Positions 24,351 through 33,789 are shown, counted from the stretch's first letter. The stretch is 64,000 nt of DNA from Leptospiraceae bacterium (GCA_024233835.1 JACKPC010000003.1:528501-592500), one strand, 5' to 3'. Numbers and translations: made by a program. Notes: a model not told the origin generated them from the letters alone.

Positions 24351-25934
24351 TTAAAATTGAATTTGATAGGTACTTACAAGTCTGGTTTCTAAGTCGATTA
24401 CCCGGATCCGATGATTATTGGTATCTGCAATATATAAATATTTCTGGTACAGGTTTAAACCGGAAGGTTCATCGAAACTTGCGACGGATACCGGGCCATC
24501 TTTATTTCCGGCTACAGTTTTAGTATTTAAGGATATACTTACTCTTGTTTCGGGTTTTATTATTTTTATCTTATTATTATAAGTGTCCGTAATGTATAAT
24601 TTATCTGTATCGCAGGTAATTCCGAGGGGATGTTGAAGCCTTGTATCCATATAGTCTCCGTCAACGTCACCAAATTCAAATAGTCCCTGACCGACTATTG
24701 TGTTCACTTCTCCCCCGGGGTGAAGGCTTGCTTTTCTTACGGAGCTTGTTTCGCTATCTACGAAATAAAGATTTTCTCCTTGCTGGCAGATTCCACTGGG
24801 CTGAGCTAGAGCTGCCTGTAAAAGCTTGCCATCAAAAATATTTTCTCGACTTGAGCCGGCAAAGGGTCCTGCTTTAGCTGATGTGATTTCGATTTTCCAG
24901 ATTTGATGAGAGCCTGCCATAGCCACATAAAGATTGTTTTCGTGATATACTATATCCCAGGGGGAATTTAGTTCTACATCTTTACCTTTTCCGGAAATGT
25001 TAAAATTCATAGCCTGTTTTCCGTTTCCTGCAAGGGTTTCTATATTCCCTGTTGTAAAATCGGCTTTTCTTATGGCATGATTTTCTGTATCAGCAATATA
25101 TAATATGTTAGAATGATAAGCCATGCCCTGCGGATGAAAAAATTCTGCTTCTGAAAAAGTTCCATCCTTAAAACCTTTTTTGCCCGAACCGAGGCTATTT
25201 AGAATTTTCCCGCTTTCTCTTTCTACTCGAAGCACCCGGTTATGGTTTGTATCGGAGATGAAAAGATATTGCCCATCCTCCGAAATGAGAACTTTAGAGG
25301 GAAATAAAAGAGAACCTTTTTGTTGAATTTTCCTTGCTTCTTCTACCTGCGAAATGGGTTTTGAATTTAAGATACCTTTTTTTTGGAATGTCTGAACCAT
25401 TCCCCGGACTATTTCATCAAAAAGCTCATATACTCCTTCTCCTGAATGCTTTCCGAATACCTTTCCTTCCGGATCGAGGATAATAAAGGAGGGCCAGGCA
25501 TTTATGCCATACTGATTCCAGATTTCAAAGCGGTTATCATTTATAACCGGGTGCTGGATTTCATACCGTTCAATCGCCTGGGCTATGTTTTGTGATTCTT
25601 TTTCCGTATCAAACTTGGCTGAATGAACCCCGATAACAACCAGTTCTTTCTTCCATTTTTCTTCTAATTTTTTTAAATCGGGAATCACATGCAGGCAGTT
25701 AATACAGCAATAAGTCCAGAAATCAAGTATAACCACCTTGCCTTTGAGCTCCGATAAAGATAGGGGTTTGGATGTGTTGACCCATTTTAAACCGGAAGGG
25801 AAGGCAGGAGCTTTTACCGTACCTTCAAAAGATTTGAATTCCGGTTTTTTTGCAAACGTACTTTTCTTCTTTTGCATTTCAGGTTTGCAGAGAAGCAGAA
25901 GAAAAAAGAATACGAAGAAGCCTTTTTTTAGCAT
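24351..25934 (-). CDS. Thioredoxin-like NHL-repeat protein (NHLRC2-like)
   Basis: Exported protein of 527 residues; the hydrophobic N-terminus ends LLLLCKPEM and may be a lipobox. Residues about 40-185 form a TlpA/thioredoxin-like domain with VVILDFWTYCCINCLHVIPD, where the CCINC motif is the one typical of NHLRC2 proteins. Residues about 205-527 contain repeated NHL beta-propeller blades (LFISDTNHNRVLRVE, LYIADTENHAIRKAD, LYITDTYNNKIKII, LYIADTNNHRIRVID). The combination matches NHLRC2 in length and order. A redox or scaffold role in the envelope is inferred. Next to the glycosyltransferase gene with a one-base gap. Confidence 0.85.
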   Translation of the reverse strand: MLKKGFFVFFFLLLLCKPEMQKKKSTFAKKPEFKSFEGTVKAPAFPSGLKWVNTSKPLSLSELKGKVVILDFWTYCCINCLHVIPDLKKLEEKWKKELVVIGVHSAKFDTEKESQNIAQAIERYEIQHPVINDNRFEIWNQYGINAWPSFIILDPEGKVFGKHSGEGVYELFDEIVRGMVQTFQKKGILNSKPISQVEEARKIQQKGSLLFPSKVLISEDGQYLFISDTNHNRVLRVERESGKILNSLGSGKKGFKDGTFSEAEFFHPQGMAYHSNILYIADTENHAIRKADFTTGNIETLAGNGKQAMNFNISGKGKDVELNSPWDIVYHENNLYVAMAGSHQIWKIEITSAKAGPFAGSSRENIFDGKLLQAALAQPSGICQQGENLYFVDSETSSVRKASLHPGGEVNTIVGQGLFEFGDVDGDYMDTRLQHPLGITCDTDKLYITDTYNNKIKIIKPETRVSISLNTKTVAGNKDGPVSVASFDEPSGLNLYQKYLYIADTNNHRIRVIDLETRLVSTYQIQF

Positions 25935-25935
25935 C

Positions 25936-27198
25936 TTAAAATATTATATTAAATAGAGAAGTCCTTTTCTTTTTATGCAGGGAAGCGACTTCTCTATAGG
26001 TATCTTCCATTAAATCTGCACAGCGGTTGAGCTCATGACCGGAAGCGATTTGGAGAGAATTTTTGGAAAATTCTTCGTATAAAGAAGGGTTTTCTAATAT
26101 ACTCAAAGTTTTTTCTGCCATTTCTTCCGGTTTGAAAGGTGTTGCATTATAGCCATTTTTTCCTTCCTGTACCAATTCCGGGATAGCATAGGCATTTACG
26201 CCTATGGCCGGTAAACCGCAGGATATAGCCTCTAAGACAACCAATCCCTGTGTTTCCATAGTAGAAGCAGTCATAAATAAATCATACTTCGGATAGTGTT
26301 CATGAAGAGTTGAATGATCAACAAAGCCTGTGAAGGTAATTTTATCCTGAAGTTTGAGTTTTTCTGCGAGGATTTTTAAAGAGGAAAGGGCAGGGCCATC
26401 TCCTATAATCGTTAAGCTTGCAGAAGGAATTTTTTTAAGAATGAGATTAAAAGCGTTTATCACCACATCACAATTCTTTTCATAAGAAATCCTACCAACA
26501 TGAAGAAGTCTTGGGTTTTCAGAAAGCTTTTTTGGTTCTCCTTTGAAACGGGATAAATCAAGTCCGTTAGAAATAACACGAATCGGTTTTTTAATTCCAA
26601 ATTCTAAGAGCTGGGCCTTAAGAAGATGGGAGGGAGATATAATGATCTCACATTTATCATAGAAATAATTGCAGAGCTTGAGTAGAATTTTTTTGTTAAT
26701 ATTGAACTTATCGGTTTTGATCAACTTTAATAGGTCTTTGATATTGAGCTTATCAAAACGGGAGATTTTATTAAATAGCTTATCCAGTTTCATCAGTCTA
26801 TAGACAGAAGCGTAGGCATCCTGTTCTGAAATCAGAGTATGATAGGTTCCGATAGTAGGAATCCCCAGTCTTTCGGTTACTCGAATTGCATACTGGCCGA
26901 GTAAACCCGGTGTGTGAACATGAGCCAGCTCCGGTTGGAATTCTTTAATGATCTGGCTGATGCGATTCGGATTGGGCAGTACCATTTTTACATCCGGATA
27001 ACTGGGCAGAGGAGCACTGATAAAACGTTCTATACGGGTATTTTCGTTCAAACGTGTGAAATCATCTACTCCATAACCGGGAGCACAGATTAAAAATTCG
27101 TGTCCCTTCATGGATAAGAGATCGGAAAAGTTTTTAATAGAAACGGCGATTCCATCGATTTTGGGTAAAAACGTATCGGAAAAATAAATAACTTTCAA
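25936..27198 (-). CDS. GT4-type glycosyltransferase
   Basis: GT-B fold glycosyltransferase of 420 residues, probably acting on envelope glycolipid or exopolysaccharide. N-terminal half: DTFLPKIDGIAVSIKNF and HVHTPGLLGQYAIRV; C-terminal half: NPRLLHVGRISYEKNCDVVI and the donor-binding stretch with ETQGLVVLEAISCGLPAIG. This layout resembles alpha-glucosyl/mannosyl-diacylglycerol transferases. The substrate cannot be fixed from sequence. It is the first gene of a minus-strand group with the NHL gene, the queuosine transporter and the lipoprotein. Confidence 0.87.
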   Translation of the reverse strand: MKVIYFSDTFLPKIDGIAVSIKNFSDLLSMKGHEFLICAPGYGVDDFTRLNENTRIERFISAPLPSYPDVKMVLPNPNRISQIIKEFQPELAHVHTPGLLGQYAIRVTERLGIPTIGTYHTLISEQDAYASVYRLMKLDKLFNKISRFDKLNIKDLLKLIKTDKFNINKKILLKLCNYFYDKCEIIISPSHLLKAQLLEFGIKKPIRVISNGLDLSRFKGEPKKLSENPRLLHVGRISYEKNCDVVINAFNLILKKIPSASLTIIGDGPALSSLKILAEKLKLQDKITFTGFVDHSTLHEHYPKYDLFMTASTMETQGLVVLEAISCGLPAIGVNAYAIPELVQEGKNGYNATPFKPEEMAEKTLSILENPSLYEEFSKNSLQIASGHELNRCADLMEDTYREVASLHKKKRTSLFNIIF

Positions 27199-27300
27199 AG
27201 AATGCTTCCTCCCGGATATAGTAATAATAACATTTATCTTATTATCGATCTTAGCAAGACTTTTTAAAAGATGAATGTTTTTTTTAATTCTAAAACCGGT

Positions 27301-27801
27301 TTAATTATACAGGTTTAGAATTCTGAGAAGATAGAGTCTGGCCGGCAGAAAGTCAGGTCGCAGACGAATGGAGGCTTCATATTCCAGTCTTGCTTTTTCT
27401 ATCCTGCCGATAGTTTCATAAAGTCTTCCGAGGTTATAATAGGGATAGAAGTAGGTCGCATAACGGTCTGCTTCTTTTGCTCTGGAGAACCAGGGGATTG
27501 CTTTATCAAATTTTTTTTGTTCCATCAGGTATATTCCTATATCATTATAAGGATTACCGAAGCCCGGATCGATTCGAATGGCTTTCTTGCATAATTTGAT
27601 AGAAGTTGCATATTTGCCAATTAAGGAAAATGTCCAACCCATGAAAGTATAAGATTCCGCAGTAGGCTTGAATTTTATACTGAGCCTGTAGAAATGTACG
27701 GCTTCCTTTATTTTGCCTGCTCTTTGCATTTTATAGGCTTCAATAAATGCTTCACGGGCAGGCCTATTATCAGCAAATACTACTAAATAAGGAGATTCCA
27801 T
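27301..27801 (-). CDS. TPR protein
   Basis: Protein of 166 residues built of tetratricopeptide repeats: about 28-60 (KEAVHFYRLSIKFKPTAESY), 61-95 (YATSIKLCKKAIRIDPGFGN), 96-130 and 131-160 (EKARLEYEASIRLRPDFLPA). No signal peptide or catalytic domain. TPR proteins are adaptors; the partner is unknown. Confidence 0.8.
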   Translation of the reverse strand: MESPYLVVFADNRPAREAFIEAYKMQRAGKIKEAVHFYRLSIKFKPTAESYTFMGWTFSLIGKYATSIKLCKKAIRIDPGFGNPYNDIGIYLMEQKKFDKAIPWFSRAKEADRYATYFYPYYNLGRLYETIGRIEKARLEYEASIRLRPDFLPARLYLLRILNLYN

Positions 27802-27935
27802 ATAGTATAAGACCTATGCAAGAAGCTTTTTTTTTACAAAAAATTAAAAAAGCATTAGAAAAATGATACAAAAGGTATAGATGGTTTTACTTAAAAAAGT
27901 CTTTACAGGGATCTTGTTTGTCATCATGAGAAAAT

Positions 27936-29237
27936 ATGAATTCGATTCTTATGTTTATCATCCTGAGTTTAGGACTTGGATTATTTGCTTCCCAGGTTCA
28001 TAGTCCCTTATTTTTTAAATTACGTTATATCGATTATATATTGAGCTTACTCGGAGCTATCGGGCTTATTTTCCTGATACTTAAATACCGCCATCGAATG
28101 AAGAAGAATTGGATTCATCAATTTATTCTATATACTCTTGTATGCCTGAATGTTTCTATAGTTATCTATACTTCTTTCATAAAGCTTCGGTTTTATTATC
28201 AAAAACAAATTGTATGGAAAACCGGAAAAGAAACCTTACAGAGATACGGACGTCATATTATTCTTGGATATACCGATGAGAAAGAAATAGAAATGCTTAT
28301 TAAAAACGTGGGAATACGAGGAGTTTTCTTAAGTCCTAAAAATGTAAGAAATAAATCCAGGACTGAACTCAAGCAAATGATACAAAATTGGAAAACTATT
28401 TACTGTAGGGAGAGTGGAGGAGAGGAATTAATTGTTACGGCTGATATGGAAGGAGGAATGGTCTCAAGGCTCAGTCCTCCATTAAGATATTACCAAACTC
28501 CGGGAGAAGTATACACTAAAGAAGGGATAGAAGGAGTTAAGAAATACGCTGGAAGGAAAGCAAGAGACTTGAAAGACATAGGTATTAATATGAATTTATC
28601 TCCGGTTGTGGATCTACAAAAGAAACCTTCTAATGCAAATGTAGATTTACATACCCAGATCTGGAAGCGGGCTATTTCGAAAGATCCGGTTCTGGTTGAA
28701 AAAGTGGCCGGGGCTTACATCGAAGCTATGCTAAAAGAAGGAGTTTTTCCTGTGATTAAGCATTTTCCGGGATTGGCCCGTATTCATAAGGATACACATT
28801 TTTTTACAGCTGAAATAAAGGATGCGCTCAAAGTACTGGGGCAAACAGATTGGCTACCCTTTTGGAAATTGCCCAAAAAATATAATACGGGAATTATGTT
28901 AGGATTCGTTAAAATACAGGCTCTGGATAAGAATCTGGCTTCTCCTTTTTCTTCAAAGGTGATTTCCTTTTTAAGACAGGAGGCTGCACCTTCCCATATT
29001 TTATTAAGTGATGATTTCAGTATGGGCCCTGCCTTTTACCATGAAAAAAATATAGGTGAGCTGGGGTTTCTTTCTCTTAGAGCCGGTCTGGATTTACTTT
29101 TGATTAGTTATGATCACCGTTTATATTATCCGATGATATATACCTTACTGAAAAAAGGACAGAGGGGGGAAGCATCTCAATTTGTGGAAAGTGAAAATCG
29201 ATTGAAAAAGCAGTTTTCCGGAAGGCAATGTAATTGA
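27936..29237 (+). CDS. Membrane-anchored glycoside hydrolase family 3 (NagZ-like)
   Basis: Protein of 433 residues. About residues 1-90 contain three hydrophobic spans, then a GH3 N-acetylglucosaminidase-type barrel. Motifs: VTADMEGGMVSRLSP (about 168), NMNLSPVVDLQ, the KHFPG motif (about 274) followed by an Asp-Thr-His (about 286) that fits the NagZ catalytic dyad, and LLSDDFSMG (about 358) with the nucleophile Asp. NagZ removes GlcNAc from muropeptides in peptidoglycan recycling. It is usually a soluble protein of about 340 residues, so the membrane extension is unusual and would place the enzyme at the inner membrane. A lipoprotein gene follows. Confidence 0.8.
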   Translation: MNSILMFIILSLGLGLFASQVHSPLFFKLRYIDYILSLLGAIGLIFLILKYRHRMKKNWIHQFILYTLVCLNVSIVIYTSFIKLRFYYQKQIVWKTGKETLQRYGRHIILGYTDEKEIEMLIKNVGIRGVFLSPKNVRNKSRTELKQMIQNWKTIYCRESGGEELIVTADMEGGMVSRLSPPLRYYQTPGEVYTKEGIEGVKKYAGRKARDLKDIGINMNLSPVVDLQKKPSNANVDLHTQIWKRAISKDPVLVEKVAGAYIEAMLKEGVFPVIKHFPGLARIHKDTHFFTAEIKDALKVLGQTDWLPFWKLPKKYNTGIMLGFVKIQALDKNLASPFSSKVISFLRQEAAPSHILLSDDFSMGPAFYHEKNIGELGFLSLRAGLDLLLISYDHRLYYPMIYTLLKKGQRGEASQFVESENRLKKQFSGRQCN

Positions 29238-29268
29238 CAGGTATAGATTTTATTGCAATAAATGTTGA

Positions 29269-30591
29269 ATGAAAAGAAGAAATATACAGTTTTATAGTTT
29301 TTTAATTATCTTATCCAGTTTTATTTCCTGTATAGATAGTATTCGGTATTCCGGAATTAAAAAGGAACTTTCCCTCGAATCGGTAGATACGGCTTACTGC
29401 CAGAAAGATGAAGAACTTGGCTATGTATCGTATATCATCCGTTCTGAAATAGGTTCTTCGAGCTGGGCAGAGTTTCACAAACCTCTTCTTGCCTCTAATT
29501 CTCAGAACGATAAAGACAGGAGTTTGAGAGTTTTAAAGGCCAGGGCCATTTTAGCAAAATGTGCTGTTTTATTATTCGAAGCGATACCAACAGGTTCGGC
29601 CAGGGATATAAGCTCTATTATCAACCTTGAATCAGCTCTGAAAGATATCGATATGAGTGTTTCCTATAAAAACCTGGAAACAGCTAAAGATTGGCTCAAA
29701 GACCGGGTGGAAGAACCGGATAGGGCTATAGAACTGAGCTTACTTCTGGATCCTATTGATATTCTGTCCTGCCGGGCTGAATCCAAAGATAAAGTCGAGT
29801 CCTGTGTTCAGGAAGATGTCTTGACCACAAGCAAAATTATCCTACTGAATGAAAAGAAGATGAGGGAAAGGCATCTTGAGGGAGAGCACACAGCTTCGGA
29901 ATCCTCATTAAAACAGCTCTGTTCGGCTAATTTCACTTTACCGGAACCCAAGAGCCCTGCTACGGAAATCTTCTCTGTTGAATCCGGAAAGGAATACAAA
30001 GGTTTTTTACAGAAAAATGCAATAGATCCTCTAAGTCCGAAAGCTGTTCGTTTCTATGCAATTTTTCTGGCATTAAAAGATAGTGCCTATTATATGCAAT
30101 CCGGTTCCATTAGAACCTGGGTAATTGATAGGGAAGGTGATATTCAAAAACGACTCAATGAAAAATTTCCGGAATATAGCTCCAATCTGAAAATCCGGGA
30201 ATTGCAACAGGAAGGAGCTGCTTTAGAGCAATATATACGGGCTTTTCGGTATGAAAAGGATTTTTATTATAAATATAAGTATCTCTTCAGGGCTATGGAG
30301 CATATAGGTTTTGATCCGGAAAAAAAAGTAAAAGAATTGACTGATATCCATAAACTTTTAAAAAAAGCCAGACCGGCTTCCCTTTCGGACGCTTATAAGG
30401 AACTGATAAAGAATTGGGATTCGGAAGAATTTAAGAAAACCACTTTAAAAGCAATGAAAAAAAAGCCGAGTTTAGAAGAATTTATGGACTTGATCCGGAA
30501 GCAGGATGGAATGATGATAGAAGCTATACAGCTCTATTATTCAAAAACCCGAAAAAATAGTCCAATCTGGACGGAAATTTGCAAAAAATAA
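29269..30591 (+). CDS. Hypothetical lipoprotein
   Basis: Lipoprotein of 440 residues with a spirochaete-type lipobox (FISC, Cys21). The mature part is mainly helical and charged, without a recognised domain; there is a Cys-containing segment around SCRAESKDKVESC. It is 31 bases after the GH3 gene and probably co-transcribed. An envelope role is inferred from the signal peptide only. Confidence 0.6.
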   Translation: MKRRNIQFYSFLIILSSFISCIDSIRYSGIKKELSLESVDTAYCQKDEELGYVSYIIRSEIGSSSWAEFHKPLLASNSQNDKDRSLRVLKARAILAKCAVLLFEAIPTGSARDISSIINLESALKDIDMSVSYKNLETAKDWLKDRVEEPDRAIELSLLLDPIDILSCRAESKDKVESCVQEDVLTTSKIILLNEKKMRERHLEGEHTASESSLKQLCSANFTLPEPKSPATEIFSVESGKEYKGFLQKNAIDPLSPKAVRFYAIFLALKDSAYYMQSGSIRTWVIDREGDIQKRLNEKFPEYSSNLKIRELQQEGAALEQYIRAFRYEKDFYYKYKYLFRAMEHIGFDPEKKVKELTDIHKLLKKARPASLSDAYKELIKNWDSEEFKKTTLKAMKKKPSLEEFMDLIRKQDGMMIEAIQLYYSKTRKNSPIWTEICKK

Positions 30592-30687
30592 AAAAACAAG
30601 AAAATGAAAAAAATTAGGTCAGTGTCCCAAAAAAATATTTGATTCATATGCTCGAAAAAAACAAAAGATATTTTAAGGTATCAACTT

Positions 30688-30721
30688 CGCCTGTGCCTCC
30701 GGATTTTTCCGGAGAAAGGCG
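30688..30721 (+). other. Stem-loop upstream of acpP
   Basis: CGCCT (30688-30692) pairs with AGGCG (30717-30721), and CTCCGG (30697-30702) with CCGGAG (30709-30714) around ATTTTT. GTAAAATACTG and seven T follow. It is either the terminator of the preceding lipoprotein gene or part of the acpP leader. Confidence 0.45.
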
Positions 30722-30797
30722 TAAAATACTGTTTTTTTATAGCAGAAGCTTATAAGAAAATTTTGAATAAATAAATAAAGTGCCGGAGGATAACTAT

Positions 30798-31031
30798 ATG
30801 GCAGACATGGAAAAAATTAAGGCTATAATCGTTGAGCAGCTTGGTGTTGATGAATCTGAAGTAACACCGGAAGCACATTTTATCGATGATTTAGGTGCAG
30901 ACTCCCTTGATACAGTAGAGCTTGTAATGGCTCTTGAAGAAGAGTTTGGAATTGAAATTTCTGATGAAGATGCAGAAAAAATCCAAACTGTAGGAGACGT
31001 AGCTAAATTTATTGATAAGCTGAAAGCTTAA
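30798..31031 (+). CDS. acpP: Acyl carrier protein
   Basis: Acyl carrier protein of 77 residues, the cytoplasmic thioester carrier for fatty-acid synthesis. The phosphopantetheine serine is Ser36 in GADSLD; the acidic helix-II sequence and length are typical. The ATG at 30798 with GGAGGA seven bases before it is chosen over a GTG six codons upstream. It precedes rnc, a common bacterial arrangement, with a strong hairpin between them. Confidence 0.96.
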   Translation: MADMEKIKAIIVEQLGVDESEVTPEAHFIDDLGADSLDTVELVMALEEEFGIEISDEDAEKIQTVGDVAKFIDKLKA

Positions 31032-31047
31032 TTTTTTACGTATCCTT

Positions 31048-31076
31048 ACCGGGTTCGGGCTTTGCCCGGATCTGGT
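31048..31076 (+). promoter_or_regulatory. Thirteen-pair stem-loop between acpP and rnc
   Basis: ACCGGGTTCGGGC (31048-31060) pairs over its full length, with three G-T wobbles, with GCCCGGATCTGGT (31064-31076) across a TTT loop. It ends 13 bases before the rnc start. There is no T run, so it is more likely an RNA processing or attenuation element than a terminator. Confidence 0.55.
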
Positions 31077-31089
31077 TCTTAGGTAGCTT

Positions 31090-31830
31090 TTGAAAAAAAT
31101 TAAACCAACTAAGCAACAACTTCCGCCTATTCCCCTTCAAAGACATCAAGAATTAACCAGGTTACAGGAAAAGCTGGGAATATACTTTAAAGATATTCAG
31201 ATACTTAATACAGCCTTTATACATAGTTCTTATACTAACGAATCAAAATACAATTTTGAGCATAATGAGCGTCTGGAGTTTCTCGGAGATTCTGTCTTAG
31301 CTCTTATCGTAAATGAATACCTGTACAACAGGTTTTTGGAATACCCGGAGGGGAAGCTGGCTCGTTTAAAAGGGAAGCTGGTTTCTGAAGATTCTCTTGC
31401 CAAAATTGAAGAAAGTTTAAATTTACATCCTTTTTTACTTCTGGGGAAGGGAGAAAAGGAGCAGGGTGGTGCAAAGCGAAAGAGCATTCGAGCTAATCTG
31501 GTCGAGGCAGTGTTGGGAGCCATTTTTTTGGATAAGGGTTTACGTGTAGCGAGGCAGTTTATTCTGAGTTTTATCAAACCCATGACAGAAAAATTGGAGA
31601 AAGATAATATTTTTTTTGATTATAAGACTACTTTTCAGGAATATTGCCAGAAACAATTTAAAGAAATTCCTGTTTATGAGGTTCTTTCTAAAAGTGGGCC
31701 GGATCATGATAATACATTTACGGTTGCGCTCTATTTAAATGGAAATTTACAGGCTAAAGGGGTTGGAAAAAGTAAGAAAGAAGCAGAAAGAGATGCAGCT
31801 AAAAAAGCTTTATTAACATTAAAACAATAA
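31090..31830 (+). CDS. rnc: Ribonuclease III
   Basis: Double-strand-specific ribonuclease of 246 residues that processes rRNA and other structured RNA. N-terminal catalytic domain with the signature HNERLEFLGDSVLAL and the second acidic motif NLVEAVLGAIFLDKG. The C-terminal double-strand RNA-binding domain (about 170-246) ends GKSKKEAERDAAKKALLTL. Starts with TTG at 31090 after AGGT at 31081. It lies 58 bases after acpP, with a hairpin in between. Confidence 0.95.
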   Translation: MKKIKPTKQQLPPIPLQRHQELTRLQEKLGIYFKDIQILNTAFIHSSYTNESKYNFEHNERLEFLGDSVLALIVNEYLYNRFLEYPEGKLARLKGKLVSEDSLAKIEESLNLHPFLLLGKGEKEQGGAKRKSIRANLVEAVLGAIFLDKGLRVARQFILSFIKPMTEKLEKDNIFFDYKTTFQEYCQKQFKEIPVYEVLSKSGPDHDNTFTVALYLNGNLQAKGVGKSKKEAERDAAKKALLTLKQ

Positions 31831-31848
31831 AATACGTCTGGTAATAAT

Positions 31849-32331
31849 ATGGTAGATTTTTTTCGAAAAGCAAAGAAAATGCGGGTGAGGGTGGCCGGCA
31901 TTATAGAAAATGAGAATGGGGAAATTCTTTTTATTCAACAAAAGAAAAAGAATAAGGAGTATTGGCTTCTTCCGGGCGGTGGAATTGAGTTTGGTGAATC
32001 GGCAGAAGAAGCCCTGGCCAGAGAATTAAAAGAAGAATTGAATCTGGATACGAATGATTCCAAATTTCTCTTCTTTAGTGAAAGTATCGATCCAAATGGA
32101 AAAAAACACCTGATTCAAATTGTTTTTTATGTCAGGGTAGAGAGTTATAAAGCTGAGATAAAAGACAAGGCTCTGGTTGATTTTGCTTTTCTTTCTCATG
32201 ATAAAATCCTGACACTCGAAATTCGTCCGGCTATTACCGAGTTTTTTGAAGAAATCGAGGGAAAGCGGATCGAAACACTTGTAATACCTGATTCTTTACG
32301 CTTTTTGAAAAGCAGATGGTTGGCTGATTAA
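31849..32331 (+). CDS. Nudix hydrolase
   Basis: Nudix-family hydrolase of 160 residues. The Nudix box is intact (GGGIEFGESAEEALARELKE then ELNL), so it should cleave a nucleoside diphosphate linked to some other group. The substrate is not evident. Its TAA overlaps the aroB ATG (TAATG), and it lies 18 bases after rnc. Confidence 0.88.
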   Translation: MVDFFRKAKKMRVRVAGIIENENGEILFIQQKKKNKEYWLLPGGGIEFGESAEEALARELKEELNLDTNDSKFLFFSESIDPNGKKHLIQIVFYVRVESYKAEIKDKALVDFAFLSHDKILTLEIRPAITEFFEEIEGKRIETLVIPDSLRFLKSRWLAD

Positions 32332-33419
32332 TGTTTTTATCTGAAGAGAGGGTTCAATTTCCTGGAACTAATTATTATGTAAAGCTGTACCGGGATTATT
32401 CCGGTCTGGCTTCTGAGCTGAATACCTATGCAAAAGCTTCTCGTTATATCATTTTAACAGAAAAAAAAATAGCCGGACTCTACGGAAAAGAAGTTTCCTT
32501 GCAGCTTGATACTCTTAAAATTCCCTATGAATTTATCTACATTAAGGGTGGAGAAAAAAATAAGCATATTGATAGGTTGAAAGAAGTTTACAATTCTCTA
32601 ATAAAAAAACGAATAGATAGGAAAGCGGTTATTTTAGCTCTCGGTGGTGGGGTTGTGGGTGATTTTGCCGGATTTGTAGCTTCTACCTTCCTTCGTGGAA
32701 TACGCTTTGTTCAACTTCCAACAACTCTTCTCGCCTGTGTGGATTCTTCTGTGGGTGGAAAAGTGGCCGTTAATGTCGATAGTGGAAAAAATATGGTGGG
32801 AGCTTTTCATCAACCGGTTCTCGTTTATGCAGCATTACATACTCTTTATACCCTTCCTTTAAAAGAATGGCGTTGCGGTCTGGCAGAAGTTATGAAGCAT
32901 TCTTTGTTAAGTGATAGAAGTTTTTTTGAAAGAGTTTTACCTTTTCGCTTATCTGAACTTTCTCAGCATTCTGTACTTATTCAGTATTTTATTACCCGCT
33001 CGGTTCAGTTCAAGGCCTCAGTGGTAGCAGAAGATGAAAAAGAAACCGGCAGAAGAGCTATATTAAATCTCGGTCATACTACAGGTCATGCTATTGAATC
33101 CTATACTTCCTATAAAAAATACTCTCATGGAGAAGCGGTTGCAATAGGACTTATAACAGCCCTTTTACTTTCCGGGGAGATGTATTCTTTTCCTGAAAAT
33201 GATTTACACAAAGTTCTGGAGTTCATGAGGAATTCTGATTTTCCAACCTATTCAAAGATTCAGGCTTCAAAACTAACAGAACACATGCTGCATGATAAAA
33301 AAACAGATGCAGAAGGGATTAAATTTGTTCTTTTAAAGTCTGTAGGAGAAGTGGAGTTTGGAGTGCCTATAAGAAAAGATCAGATTGTTTCTGCCTGGAA
33401 AAAGCAAAAGAAAGTATAA
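32331..33419 (+). CDS. aroB: 3-dehydroquinate synthase
   Basis: Second enzyme of the shikimate pathway, 362 residues, NAD- and metal-dependent. Motifs: GGEKNKHIDRLKEVY, the dinucleotide loop LALGGGVVGDFAGFVASTFL, the VDSSVGGKVAVN stretch, and metal ligands in GLAEVMKHSLL and NLGHTTGHAIES. Starts inside the stop of the Nudix gene. A terminator-like hairpin overlaps its stop codon. Confidence 0.95.
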   Translation: MFLSEERVQFPGTNYYVKLYRDYSGLASELNTYAKASRYIILTEKKIAGLYGKEVSLQLDTLKIPYEFIYIKGGEKNKHIDRLKEVYNSLIKKRIDRKAVILALGGGVVGDFAGFVASTFLRGIRFVQLPTTLLACVDSSVGGKVAVNVDSGKNMVGAFHQPVLVYAALHTLYTLPLKEWRCGLAEVMKHSLLSDRSFFERVLPFRLSELSQHSVLIQYFITRSVQFKASVVAEDEKETGRRAILNLGHTTGHAIESYTSYKKYSHGEAVAIGLITALLLSGEMYSFPENDLHKVLEFMRNSDFPTYSKIQASKLTEHMLHDKKTDAEGIKFVLLKSVGEVEFGVPIRKDQIVSAWKKQKKV

Positions 33420-33445
33420 AAAAAGGATTTATTTATACTTTTTTT
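33411..33445 (+). terminator. AT-rich terminator at the aroB stop
   Basis: AAAGTATAAA (33411-33420) pairs perfectly with TTTATACTTT (33432-33441), followed by more T. The aroB TAA lies inside the left arm. The stem is weak because it is AT-rich. Confidence 0.45.
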
Positions 33446-33447
33446 AC

Positions 33448-33475
33448 TTGACCGGAATACCTTCCGTTTTAATCT
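33448..33475 (+). promoter_or_regulatory. Promoter candidate for the tRNA gene
   Basis: TTGACC (33448-33453), 16 bases and TAATCT (33470-33475) lie 11 bases before the tRNA. The -35 is good and the -10 weak. Confidence 0.4.
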
Positions 33476-33486
33476 GTCTTTGCAAC

Positions 33487-33559
<73 letters not shown>

Positions 33560-33756
33560 ATGCAACCCCTTCTTATATTCGCATGGAATATACTTCCTAA
33601 GCCTTTTTTTCACAACAGATTAAGATCCTCAAGTTTTTACAATTGATATAAGTTATAAGTATGCTTGACTTTTCTTTGTAGATACTAAATTATATTAAAA
33701 ATATTTTTATTTACAAAAATCTATATTTATCGGTCGAATGTAAAAACAGGCATAAA
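33560..33756. other. AT-rich gap between tRNA-Phe and the toxin-antitoxin pair
   Basis: No gene seen. TTGACT at 33665 and a single TACTAAAT half-site at 33683-33690, matching one arm of the palindrome at 33757, suggest a regulated promoter for the following pair. Confidence 0.4.
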
Positions 33757-33776
33757 TACTAAATGTATATTTAGTA
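33757..33776 (+). promoter_or_regulatory. Palindromic operator candidate before panA-doc
   Basis: TACTAAAT (33757-33764) and ATTTAGTA (33769-33776) form a perfect inverted repeat with a GTAT centre, 14 bases before the antitoxin ATG. An extra half-site lies at 33683-33690. Toxin-antitoxin operons are commonly autorepressed at such sites. Confidence 0.5.
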
Positions 33777-33789
33777 AGAGGGGTTGGAC

